From assembly GCA_022775005.1 (NCBI GenBank), contig JALFJR010000085.1:1-48982 (forward strand): a stretch of DNA of 48,982 bases, in the 5' to 3' direction. Of the stretch, positions 7,720-15,090 are shown piece after piece (the first letter of the stretch is position 1; the number at the start of each line of letters is the position of its first letter). The position numbers and the translations under genes were made by a program. Origin of the DNA: Parabacteroides sp. (GTDB taxonomy: Bacteria; Bacteroidota; Bacteroidia; Bacteroidales; Tannerellaceae). Below the pieces are notes generated by a model. It was not told the origin of the DNA. It was given only the letters and a program-made list of their open reading frames with translations, and did no database searches.

Positions 7720-8592
7720 TTATAGTTGAGCAATCTCCTCAGGGGAGAGGCCACTGTATTTCTGAATCAGCTCAATGGACATTCCATCCGCTTTCATGTT
7801 GCGAGCAATCTCTAAGCGTCCTTCTGCACGCCCTTTGGCCAATCCTTTGGCTAATCCTTCCTCACGCCCCTTCTTTAGCCCTCGTTGCTCAGCGCTTTCC
7901 AATACGCAGAGGGTGTCACGATACTTGCGGAGGGCCACATCGTAGTAGAGACGCTCCTCCTTGGTCAGCGAGCTGACATCCGCTATCTCTGCCAGCTTCT
8001 GAAATACTGAGTTTTGTGCCGCCCACGGCAATCGCTTTATCGTTTCCATATTCTTCAATACATAAATCCAACGATCAAAATCATTCTCACATTCATCCAC
8101 CCCTTTCTCGAAGAGGGGTAGCTGTAAATAGACCAGTCGGAGCTTATCGGAGAAAATCTCCTTGCTCTTCTTGTTCATCAGCATCACGTCCGTCCGGAAC
8201 TCCTCGCCGATATCCGGCCTTCGGAAATTCAGGAAGGCGATCAGATAGACACCCTTGATGTCATACTGCCATTTCGGTCCTTTCTCCCCTTGTCGGGCGA
8301 TGGCCTCCGAGACGTAGTAGATGCTCCTCCGCTTGAAGTAGGACTGCTCGCAGTTTTGCATTTCCACGATGATCTTCTCGTCGTCATCCAGTTCGCAATA
8401 GATGTCATAGATCAGCGAGCGGTCATCCACGAACACAGGAGGCAGTTCCTTGTCGAGGAACTTGAGGTTGACGATCCGCTTCTCGCCGATCAACAGGTTA
8501 TTCAGGAAGTCGATCAAAAGCGGCTTGGAAAGTTCCTGCCCAAAGATACGTTTGAAGCCAATGTCCGTAAAAGGATTGATGTAATTTGCCAT
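7720..8592 (-). CDS. Rpn family recombination-promoting nuclease / PD-(D/E)XK transposase-like protein
   Basis: A 290-residue protein of the Rpn (PD-(D/E)XK nuclease family transposase) group. The start is set at the ATG at 8590-8592 because the opening MANYINPFTDIGFKRIFG is the conserved N-terminus; a longer frame adds 17 atypical residues. The nuclease core is visible as DDRSLIYDIYCELDD followed by IIVEMQNCEQ, giving the D...E-x-Q catalytic pattern. The C-terminus has the typical tandem GLAKG-type charged repeats and ends SGLSPEEIAQL, as in many relatives. Known members are DNA endonucleases that stimulate RecA-independent recombination; some appear to act in phage defence. It is flanked by copies of the GTTACC repeat. 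The frame remains open after the stop codon (see findings). Confidence 0.92.
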   Translation of the reverse strand: MANYINPFTDIGFKRIFGQELSKPLLIDFLNNLLIGEKRIVNLKFLDKELPPVFVDDRSLIYDIYCELDDDEKIIVEMQNCEQSYFKRRSIYYVSEAIARQGEKGPKWQYDIKGVYLIAFLNFRRPDIGEEFRTDVMLMNKKSKEIFSDKLRLVYLQLPLFEKGVDECENDFDRWIYVLKNMETIKRLPWAAQNSVFQKLAEIADVSSLTKEERLYYDVALRKYRDTLCVLESAEQRGLKKGREEGLAKGLAKGRAEGRLEIARNMKADGMSIELIQKYSGLSPEEIAQL

Positions 8593-8700
8593 AGTTAATG
8601 AGTTTTGTTGGTTACGGTGGCAAAAGAACGAATTTTCCGCCACTTTTCCAAATGGCTACAGGAGAAAAGCAGGCGAGAAAGGTGGCCCCTTGCCGTGTAT

Positions 8701-8750
8701 GTTACCTTGTTACCTGTTACCCGCTTTAATTTTGCATATATCCCTGAAGG
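8701..8750 (+). repeat. GTTACC-rich repeat element, copy D
   Basis: Forty-eight of 50 positions are identical to copy A (7243-7292) in the same orientation. It lies between the Rpn gene and the HU-like gene, 50 bp upstream of the HU promoter. Confidence 0.9.
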
Positions 8751-8796
8751 GGGCGTGGCGATCTGGGACAAGAGCGCATCAAATGCGGGACAAGTA

Positions 8797-8827
8797 TTGG
8801 CGATGTGGGAAGGAGGTTGTATCTTTG
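8797..8827 (+). promoter_or_regulatory. Promoter of the HU-like gene
   Basis: A TTGG (-33) and TATCTTTG (-7, 8820-8827) separated by 19 bp match the Bacteroidetes consensus. The leader to the ATG at 8886 is about 50 nt and ends in a pyrimidine-rich tract. Confidence 0.7.
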
Positions 8828-8885
8828 CATTGTGATTGATTATCATCCTTTAATGTCTAACCCTTTAACTTTAACTTTTTCAGCT

Positions 8886-9371
8886 ATGAGTATCAAAGTG
8901 AAAGCGGTCGAGCGCAACGTGTCGTTCGACAAGAACGTGGAGAAGTGGGCCTATGTGATGCAGGCCGAGTTGTATAGCAAGCTCCCGCAGAGCAAGGTGA
9001 TCCAGGAGGCGGCCACCCGTAGCGGCATCGCCAAGGGGAGCATCAACGCGGCGTGGGAGGCGATCGGCGAGGTGATCAAGGCGTGGGCCACTGAGGGCCA
9101 TTCCGTGGCGATCCCAGGACTGGGCTGTATGCGCTTCGGCTTGCGTGCCACCTCGGTGAGCGACGTGAACTTAGTGGGATCGGGCCTGATCACGAGCCGA
9201 CGGGTGATCTTCACCCCGAACGTGGAGATTAAGAACGAGCTTGCCCGCACGGGTGTCAGCATCACCTGCTACGACCGCAACGGCAACATCGTGAAGCGTG
9301 TCACCTCTACGGACGAGGGCAACGTGGAGGAGCCTGAGCCTGAGGAGCCGTCTAACCCTGATGTCGTCTGA
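8886..9371 (+). CDS. HU-like DNA-binding protein (HU-HIG type)
   Basis: A 161-residue member of the HU/IHF superfamily as found in Bacteroidetes, longer than classical HU (about 90 residues). The start MSIKVKAVERNV is chosen over an upstream ATG because it matches the family opening and the promoter places transcription at about 8834. The core has the helix pair (KVIQEAATRSGIAKGSINAAW), the GHSVAIPGLGCMRFGLRA segment and a beta arm with the family-typical NLVGSGLITSRRVIFTP. The acidic tail EEPEPEEP is unstructured. Such proteins bend DNA; a specific target is unknown. The following small membrane protein starts 5 bp downstream. Confidence 0.88.
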   Translation: MSIKVKAVERNVSFDKNVEKWAYVMQAELYSKLPQSKVIQEAATRSGIAKGSINAAWEAIGEVIKAWATEGHSVAIPGLGCMRFGLRATSVSDVNLVGSGLITSRRVIFTPNVEIKNELARTGVSITCYDRNGNIVKRVTSTDEGNVEEPEPEEPSNPDVV

Positions 9372-9376
9372 CGGCC

Positions 9377-9616
9377 ATGCGGACGTTTCGACTGACGCTC
9401 GCTCTCTCGATCCTGCTCATCGTGGGTGGTTTCATCTGCCCGCCGATGGGCGTGATTGACGGGAGTGTCTTGACGGCCGTGGGGCTGCTGCTGGCTTTCG
9501 CCTCCCTCGCCCAGCTGCCGCTCTTGATCGAGGCGGCCAAGGGGGGCAGGCGGATCCGCCTGCAGAAGGGGGATTTCACGGCCGAGGTCTCGTCGGAGCC
9601 GGATGGCCCGCCTTAA
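9377..9616 (+). CDS. Small two-helix membrane protein of unknown function
   Basis: Encodes 79 residues with two hydrophobic segments (about 8-24 and 31-51) separated by a short loop, CPPMGVIDGS, and a basic, soluble tail (KGGRRIRLQKGDF). It starts 5 bp after the HU-like gene, so co-transcription is likely. I do not recognise a family. The tail is probably cytoplasmic on the positive-inside rule. No catalytic residues are apparent. Confidence 0.6.
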   Translation: MRTFRLTLALSILLIVGGFICPPMGVIDGSVLTAVGLLLAFASLAQLPLLIEAAKGGRRIRLQKGDFTAEVSSEPDGPP

Positions 9617-9665
9617 CACCTTACCACCTTACTTGCTTACTTTCGGTGGGGTGGTGGTGGTGTTT

Positions 9666-9846
9666 AGGGGAATTATCCGTACTTTTGCGGGCATAATTGC
9701 AAAAGAGATGAGAATAGAGCAGAATTATTCGTTGGCGGAACACAACACGTTCCACCTCCCGGTCAAGACTCGTTGGTTTATGGAGTATGCGACGGAGGAG
9801 GAATTAGGGCGCATCCTGAGGGATGAGTATTTCCAAGAGTGTTTCT
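9666..9846 (+). repeat. Left copy of 181-bp direct repeat (murB promoter and 5' end)
   Basis: Identical to 12380-12560 at 180 of 181 positions. The only difference is C at 9746 versus T at 12460, a silent change in an Asn codon. The repeat includes the -7 element TACTTTTG (9680-9687) and codons 1-46 of murB. Homology stops abruptly at both ends. Confidence 0.98.
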
Positions 9847-9965
9847 TCAAAATAATAAGTAACAATTATTTGTCTTTTTCTGTCATTTCTATTATTTTTG
9901 TTCATAAAATCAGTATGTATTATACACCTAATTATTATCTATATCATGAAAAAGACTTTTTTTAA
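9708..9965 (+). pseudogene. Truncated murB 5' fragment
   Basis: The frame opens exactly like murB (MRIEQNYSLAEHNTFHLP) and follows it for 46 residues. It then runs into unrelated AT-rich sequence for 39 codons before a stop. It lacks the FAD-binding and catalytic parts, so it cannot be a working reductase. It is the left half of the duplication around the inserted gene pair. The -33 region in front of this copy differs from that of the intact gene and is a poorer match. Confidence 0.93.
9869..9900 (+). promoter_or_regulatory. Promoter of the inserted gene pair
   Basis: TTTG (9869-9872) and TATTTTTG (9893-9900) are separated by exactly 20 bp, a full Bacteroidetes promoter. It lies just inside the insert, so the cargo has its own transcription signal. 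Confidence 0.75.
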
Positions 9966-10926
9966 AGCAGCTTTGCTATTTCTACTACTATTATTCTTTA
10001 TTCCTAAATCTTTGTCTGCGAAGGGAAAGAATGATTTGAGACTTGTCGGTGATGTGCCTTTCCCTGTAACAATTGTGGCGGGCACGGATGTCTATACAGA
10101 TGTCACTCTTCCTATTGATATTGATGTTAAAAAAGCGAAGTTTCTATTCATATACGCTCCTGGATATCGAGCACAGACTGTGAAACTTGAACGCTCTGGC
10201 CATAATGTTGTGGGTATGATGGCATTCGGAATAGCCGCTTATAAGAAGAGTAAGCTTTTAGCTACTGAAATTGATGTGACATTAGATCCTTCCGACATCA
10301 CAGAGAGGTATCTGACAGATATAGCAACCTTTTACTATGATAATGGAGAAAAAAAGGAGGCAGTTACCTATTTGAACAGCTTTTTGGATCTTTATCCCGA
10401 AGACTTAGAGGCAAATGGAATATTAGACCGGATGGCTGCGGATGAACAGGAAAAGGCGGAAAAACGGGAGAGGAGATATAATACATGGATGAATATCGGT
10501 AATGCGTTGGCTGCCGCAGGAAATGCCATGCAAGGTAATTCAGTTCCCGCTAACACCTCTTATTCAGCTACAGACCTGGATAATAGTGATACGAATAGCG
10601 CATATGCAGTGGAGGAAGAAACCGCTAATTGCCAATTCTATCAAGATTCCTATGCGCGGGCTGAACGCAATGCGAAATCATGCTATGAGGCATTGGCGAA
10701 TGCCGTTAGAGTGAAAAAGAATGGTCAGGATGTAGAAGGTGGGCGTCAAGTTGAGCTTGGGAATATAGTAACGACAAACAGGTTGCAAAAGAATCTGCGT
10801 GAAACGCAGAAAAGGATGCAAGAGATCAGAATGAAATCCGCCAGAAAAGGATGTTCTATACCCCAATCCAATTATGAGACAATCAGCGTTACGACGACTG
10901 GGGTTGATTTGAGAATGGATAATTAA
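9946..10926 (+). CDS. Exported protein of unknown function with TPR-like helices
   Basis: A 326-residue protein with a clear signal peptide (MKKTFFKAALLFLLLLFF, cleavage near SLSA/KG). The start at 9946 is preferred because it gives a normal signal peptide 46 nt after the -7 box. Residues about 30-115 are beta-rich and resemble an Ig/PEGA-like surface domain by pattern only. Residues 116-165 (TDIATFYYDNGEKKEAVTYLNSF) look like one or two tetratricopeptide helices, followed by a charged coiled coil. The second half is rich in polar residues with scattered cysteines. I do not recognise a named family. The codon and base composition is more AT-rich than the flanks, consistent with acquired DNA. 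The Sel1 protein gene follows 12 bp downstream. Confidence 0.75.
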   Translation: MKKTFFKAALLFLLLLFFIPKSLSAKGKNDLRLVGDVPFPVTIVAGTDVYTDVTLPIDIDVKKAKFLFIYAPGYRAQTVKLERSGHNVVGMMAFGIAAYKKSKLLATEIDVTLDPSDITERYLTDIATFYYDNGEKKEAVTYLNSFLDLYPEDLEANGILDRMAADEQEKAEKRERRYNTWMNIGNALAAAGNAMQGNSVPANTSYSATDLDNSDTNSAYAVEEETANCQFYQDSYARAERNAKSCYEALANAVRVKKNGQDVEGGRQVELGNIVTTNRLQKNLRETQKRMQEIRMKSARKGCSIPQSNYETISVTTTGVDLRMDN

Positions 10927-10938
10927 ATCAGATAGCTT

Positions 10939-12189
10939 ATGAAACACAATGTACTTCATCAGTTAGCCATCGGGTTTACCTTGTTCGTTTTGTCAAGTTT
11001 CGTTTGCCCGACGGTGACATTCTGCCAAATTGCAGGGATAGATTATATACAAAAAGCGCTTGAGGCAGACAAGCGGGGAGATCTCTCATTGGCGACCTCT
11101 TATTATCATATTGCGGCAGAAGCGGGGAATGCGGAATCGCAATATATGTTGGGCTGTCGCTATCTTTTGGGTAAAGGTGTGGCTGTGGATCATGCTGAGG
11201 GTGCTAAATGGATACGAAAAGCGGCCGAACAGGGATATCGCAGCGCTCAAAGCAGTATGGGCGTTTGTTATGAAAGTGGCATGGGGGTCCCACAAGACAA
11301 TAACGAAGCGATAAAATGGTATCGAAAAGCGGCCGCACAAGGTGATGCCAGTGCCATAAAAGCACTCCAGGAATTAGCCGATAGTGATGATGTGGTCAGA
11401 AAAGGTTTGGATGCATATAAAGCGAAGAACTATGCGGAGGCTGTAAAATGGCTTAGGCCTGCGGCTGAGCAGGGGAATGATGCCGCACAGGATGCACTGG
11501 GCATGTGTTATGAGTTTGGCAATGGTGTGGCCAAAGATCATGCGGAAGCTTTAAAATGGTATCGAAAAGCGGCCGCACAAGGAAATGTCAGCGCCCAAGA
11601 ATCTGTGAAAAAATTAACCGTCCAGGCAAAGAGCGCAGGGAATTCTTCGAAAGCGTCTGCGTCAACTCAGTCTAAGACAAATAACAGCAAAGAGAATTCA
11701 AAACCGACGAAGGGGACTGCGCCAAGAACATTCATTGGCTGCAAGTTGAGAGTATCCACGATCTCAGATGTGAAAGCTCAGTTGGCATTGCGATCGTTGA
11801 CTCCAACTGTGACTAAGGATGGTAGTTTATTCTTTTATTTCCGAAATGCTGATCATAAGAAGATTGATGAGATTATGCCTCAATTTTGTGGAACATGGTG
11901 GCAATCGGCTGCTTTTTCATTTTTAAACGATGGGAAACTTGACCAGATTAGAATGATGAATACATATTCCGATATTATGTATGCTGAAATTTATTATGAT
12001 ATTCTAAGAGATTATATTTTAGAGCATTATCATTTTGTTTCTAAATCCAAGAGTCCTCTTGCGAAAAAGAATGATTATGAAGAGTTAGGGCACTTATTCT
12101 TCAATGCGGGCGTTACAACTTATGTCTTAATATATGGTTATTCTTCAGGAAATCCATTTGTGTCTTTGAAGATCTCGCATACAGATTGA
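10939..12189 (+). CDS. Exported Sel1-repeat protein
   Basis: A 416-residue protein with a signal peptide (cleavage near TFCQ/IA). Two blocks of Sel1-type repeats span roughly residues 35-150 and 155-235, with the recurring pattern EAxKWYRKAAAQGxxxAQ. Sel1 repeats form helical solenoids used for protein-protein contacts. A 31-nt stretch encoding this motif is identical at 11312-11342 and 11552-11582, pointing to recent internal duplication. A linker rich in Ser/Lys/Asn leads to a C-terminal domain of about 150 residues (from FIGCKLRV) that I do not recognise. Together with the upstream exported protein it forms the cargo inserted at murB. The function is unknown; periplasmic location is inferred. 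Confidence 0.85.
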   Translation: MKHNVLHQLAIGFTLFVLSSFVCPTVTFCQIAGIDYIQKALEADKRGDLSLATSYYHIAAEAGNAESQYMLGCRYLLGKGVAVDHAEGAKWIRKAAEQGYRSAQSSMGVCYESGMGVPQDNNEAIKWYRKAAAQGDASAIKALQELADSDDVVRKGLDAYKAKNYAEAVKWLRPAAEQGNDAAQDALGMCYEFGNGVAKDHAEALKWYRKAAAQGNVSAQESVKKLTVQAKSAGNSSKASASTQSKTNNSKENSKPTKGTAPRTFIGCKLRVSTISDVKAQLALRSLTPTVTKDGSLFFYFRNADHKKIDEIMPQFCGTWWQSAAFSFLNDGKLDQIRMMNTYSDIMYAEIYYDILRDYILEHYHFVSKSKSPLAKKNDYEELGHLFFNAGVTTYVLIYGYSSGNPFVSLKISHTD

Positions 12190-12250
12190 GACATAAAATG
12201 ATCGTGTAAAATGAACTGTGTCATACATTATTTTCTGTAGAAAACTAACT

Positions 12251-12284
12251 GTAGAGACGTGCCACTACAGTGTGACGTCTCTAC
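12251..12284 (+). terminator. Palindromic hairpin after the inserted gene pair
   Basis: GTAGAGACGT (12251-12260) and its complement (12275-12284) form a perfect 10-bp stem with a 14-nt loop. There is no strong T run. The same arms occur at 19615 and 42639, so this is a member of a small palindrome family that may also act as a terminator. Confidence 0.6.
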
Positions 12285-12368
12285 TTATTCGGTGGGGGCG
12301 GTGATTGTTGTAGAGGATGGGCTTGCGAACGGGCCGTCCTCTTTTGCCGTTTATTTTAGGACGGTCGG

Positions 12369-12401
12369 TTGGTGGAAAGAGGGGAATTATCCGTACTTTT
12401 G
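12369..12401 (+). promoter_or_regulatory. Promoter of murB
   Basis: TTGG (12369-12372), a 21-bp spacer and TACTTTTG (12394-12401) match the Bacteroidetes consensus. The start codon follows 20 nt later. The -7 part lies within the 181-bp repeat, while the -33 part lies just outside it. Confidence 0.7.
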
Positions 12402-12560
12402 CGGGCATAATTGCAAAAGAGATGAGAATAGAGCAGAATTATTCGTTGGCGGAACACAATACGTTCCACCTCCCGGTCAAGACTCGTTGGTTTATGGAGT
12501 ATGCGACGGAGGAGGAATTAGGGCGCATCCTGAGGGATGAGTATTTCCAAGAGTGTTTCT
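12380..12560 (+). repeat. Right copy of 181-bp direct repeat (start of intact murB)
   Basis: Pairs with 9666-9846 (180/181 identity). This copy is continuous with the complete murB gene. The distance between copies is 2,714 bp. Confidence 0.98.
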
Positions 12561-13432
12561 CGCTGCATATAGGAGGGGGTAGTAATCTTTTATTTATCAA
12601 TGACTTCAATGGTATCGTGCTGCATTCGTGCATCAAGGGGATTACCTGCGTGAGGGAGACCGATTCCGAGGTCTTTTTGCGTGTGGGTGCCGCCGAGGTG
12701 TGGGACGAGGTGGTGGACTACGCCGTGGAGCGGGGCTGGGGAGGTATCGAGAACCTCTCGCTGATCCCGGGCGAGACGGGGGCGGCCGCCGTGCAGAATA
12801 TCGGGGCCTACGGGGTGGAGATCAAGGACGTGATCGAAAGCGTGGAGGCTTATAACCAGCTGACGTTCGAGAAGCGGGTGTTCAGCCGGGAGGAGTGCGC
12901 CTACGGCTATCGCGACAGCTTTTTCAAGGATGAGCAGCATGATCCTTATATCGTGACCTACGTGACGTTGCGCTTGGCTAAGCAGCCCGCTTACGTCTTG
13001 ACCTATGGGCAGTTGCGGGCGCGCTTGGGGGATGAGCCGGTGACGTTGAGCCGTGTGCGCAAGGCGGTGATCGCGATCCGGAAAGAGAAATTGCCCGATC
13101 CCGCTGTGCTGGGCAACGCGGGCAGCTTCTTCAAGAATCCGGTGATCTCGACCGCCCAATACGAGGAGCTGAAACGGCGCTATCCGGAGATGCCTGCCTA
13201 TGTGCTCTCAGAGCAGGAGGTGAAGGTGCCGGCGGGTTGGCTGATCGAGGCTTGTGGTTTCAAGGGCAAGCAGCATGGCCCTGTGGGGGTGTATGAGAAG
13301 CAGGCGTTGGTCTTGGTGAACTTGGGCGACGCCACGGGGCATGAGATCGCCTTGGTGGCGGAGAGCATCCGGGCGGCTGTCGATGACCGGTTCGGGATCG
13401 AGCTGATGCCGGAGGTCAAATATGTCAGTTAG
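12422..13432 (+). CDS. murB: UDP-N-acetylmuramate dehydrogenase
   Basis: A 336-residue FAD enzyme that reduces UDP-GlcNAc-enolpyruvate to UDP-MurNAc in peptidoglycan synthesis. The start MRIEQNYSLAEHNTF is set by the family opening; longer frames read through the promoter. FAD-binding signatures are present: LHIGGGSNLLF at about residue 48 and the IPGETGAAAVQNIGAYGVE block around 115. Near the C-terminus are GNAGSFFKNP (the catalytic Ser region) and the AGWLIEACGFKG segment. Length and order fit the long (type I) MurB form. The first 46 codons and part of the promoter are duplicated 2.7 kb upstream. The MBL-fold gene begins at the base directly after the stop codon. Confidence 0.97.
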   Translation: MRIEQNYSLAEHNTFHLPVKTRWFMEYATEEELGRILRDEYFQECFSLHIGGGSNLLFINDFNGIVLHSCIKGITCVRETDSEVFLRVGAAEVWDEVVDYAVERGWGGIENLSLIPGETGAAAVQNIGAYGVEIKDVIESVEAYNQLTFEKRVFSREECAYGYRDSFFKDEQHDPYIVTYVTLRLAKQPAYVLTYGQLRARLGDEPVTLSRVRKAVIAIRKEKLPDPAVLGNAGSFFKNPVISTAQYEELKRRYPEMPAYVLSEQEVKVPAGWLIEACGFKGKQHGPVGVYEKQALVLVNLGDATGHEIALVAESIRAAVDDRFGIELMPEVKYVS

Positions 13433-14194
13433 ATGAAAATCATTTTTTTAGGAACGGGCACCTCGACGGGTAATCCGGAGATCGGGTGCACCTGTGAGGT
13501 GTGTACCAGCAGCGATCCACGGGATTGGCGGCTGCGTGCCTCTGTCTTGGTGGAGGTGGCGGGGAAGCGGCTCTTGATTGATTGCGGGCCCGATTTCCGC
13601 TATCAGATGCTCCGGGCGAGGTGCTATCACTTGGATGCGGTGCTGCTGACGCATGAGCATTACGACCACGTCGGGGGGTTGGATGACCTGCGCCCCTATA
13701 GCCGGGAGAGGGATGTGGATATTTACACGGAGGCCAACGTGGTGGAGGCGATCCGGACTCGCATGCCCTACGTTTTCCGGGCGCATAAGTACCCCGGAGT
13801 GCCCAATTTGGTGCTGCATACCGTGGGTTTGGCCCCGTTTGAGGCGGCTGGTGTGCGGATTCAACCCGTCCGGGTGATGCATGCCAAGCTGCCGATCTTG
13901 GGTTTCCGCATCGGCGATTTTGCCTACTTGACCGATTTGAAATACCTCCCGGAGGAGGAGTTTGCGAAGTTAGCGGGGTTGGAGGTGCTGGTGATTGACG
14001 CCTTGCGACGGGGCACGCACCTCTCGCACGAGGGGTTGGAGGAGGCGCTCGTCAACATCGCCCGCATTCGCCCCAAGCTGGCCTATCTGACGCACATGTG
14101 CCATCGGATCGGATTGCATGAAGAGATTGAGAAGCAGCTTCCCCCGGGCGTGCATTATGCCTACGACGGGCTGGAACTGACACTGCCCGGATAG
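13433..14194 (+). CDS. MBL-fold metallo-hydrolase, PhnP-like
   Basis: A 253-residue metallo-beta-lactamase-fold hydrolase. It opens MKIIFLGTGTSTGNPEIGC with the GCTCEVC cysteine pair that binds a structural zinc in PhnP-like proteins. The two-metal motif is THEHYDHVGG at about residues 73-82; further metal ligands are VMHAK, LTDLKY and the C-terminal THMCHRIG. PhnP itself is a cyclic phosphodiesterase; in Bacteroidetes the physiological substrate of this branch is not known to me. The ATG abuts the murB stop with no gap, so the genes are co-transcribed and probably translationally coupled, but a link to peptidoglycan synthesis is not established. Confidence 0.9.
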   Translation: MKIIFLGTGTSTGNPEIGCTCEVCTSSDPRDWRLRASVLVEVAGKRLLIDCGPDFRYQMLRARCYHLDAVLLTHEHYDHVGGLDDLRPYSRERDVDIYTEANVVEAIRTRMPYVFRAHKYPGVPNLVLHTVGLAPFEAAGVRIQPVRVMHAKLPILGFRIGDFAYLTDLKYLPEEEFAKLAGLEVLVIDALRRGTHLSHEGLEEALVNIARIRPKLAYLTHMCHRIGLHEEIEKQLPPGVHYAYDGLELTLPG

Positions 14195-14202
14195 GAGCTT
14201 TT

Positions 14203-15090
14203 TTAGTGCGCCTTGAAGGCGAAATAGGCGCTTTTCTCTTCCTGGGTCGCTTCTAACTCGATCTGCACGCCGGGCAGCAGGGGCTGGAGCCGGAGGGAGA
14301 GGCTGTCTCGCAAGGGCTCCAACCAGTGGGTTGCCACGAGCGAGTCGGGCAGGGAAGTTGGCAAGGGCCACTCCTGGAAGCAGCACAGATTGCCCTCGTT
14401 GAAGAAGAAGGAGAGCGAGAGCCACCGACGGGCCGGGGCGGCCTCACGCAGCGCTTCGGCCGGGAACAGCCGTTCGGTAGGCAGGAGCAGCTGGAGAGGG
14501 ACTGTCGTGGAGGCGAGGGCTTGCAGCTCCGCTACCGCCGTGTCGGTCGTGCGCAAGCGCAGTTGTTGCTTGATGGTCTCTCGCACCAGCTGGCGGTTGT
14601 AGGAGGCCACGAAAATCCCTTGTTGATAATAGCAGCCCAAGAAGCGCTTGCCCCGCTCGGGGTAGTAGCGCACGGGGATGGTCAGCTCCGTCTGCTCCTC
14701 GGGGGCGAAGGAGTGGCTGGCGTCGAGCCGTTTCCACAGCTGTTTGGCTTCCCGCTCGGTGAGGGCGGCCATCCAGACTTCGCCTTCCGGATAATAGACC
14801 AACGTGAAGGGGAGCCATTCGCCGATGCGCTCGGGCTGGCAGAGCGGATTTTCTGGGAGGTAGGCCCGGAGCAGCCGTTCGACGGCTGGCAGCGAGGGCA
14901 TCATCAGCTGGAGGGTTGGCGGTTGGTGCAGGCGGAGCACCGCTTTGGGGGGCTCGATAATCAGCGCGATGGGATCTGCCCCGTCGATGGCTTGGGCCGT
15001 GCGGATCTTCTCCGACAGCGCACGGATGCCCATGAAGGCAACGGCTGCCAGCAAGAGGATCCAGGCCATGTCGCGGGGCGATCGTTTCAT
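14203..15090 (-). CDS. Membrane-anchored protein of unknown function
   Basis: A 295-residue protein with one N-terminal hydrophobic helix (WILLLAAVAFMGI, residues 10-22) and a long exported part. I recognise no catalytic motif. The remainder is a mixed alpha/beta domain that appears to contain two related halves, each with an aromatic strand pattern (LVYYPEGEVWMAAL and LSFFFNEGNLCCF). The start codon overlaps the nth stop as ATGA (15087-15090), so it is translated from the nth message. Orthology within Bacteroidales seems likely but is unverified. Confidence 0.75.
   Translation of the reverse strand: MKRSPRDMAWILLLAAVAFMGIRALSEKIRTAQAIDGADPIALIIEPPKAVLRLHQPPTLQLMMPSLPAVERLLRAYLPENPLCQPERIGEWLPFTLVYYPEGEVWMAALTEREAKQLWKRLDASHSFAPEEQTELTIPVRYYPERGKRFLGCYYQQGIFVASYNRQLVRETIKQQLRLRTTDTAVAELQALASTTVPLQLLLPTERLFPAEALREAAPARRWLSLSFFFNEGNLCCFQEWPLPTSLPDSLVATHWLEPLRDSLSLRLQPLLPGVQIELEATQEEKSAYFAFKAH

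Noticed and set aside
7224-8750. Possible CRISPR array from the GTTACC repeats
   Set aside because: Copies differ in length and orientation, spacing is irregular, and no cas gene is present.
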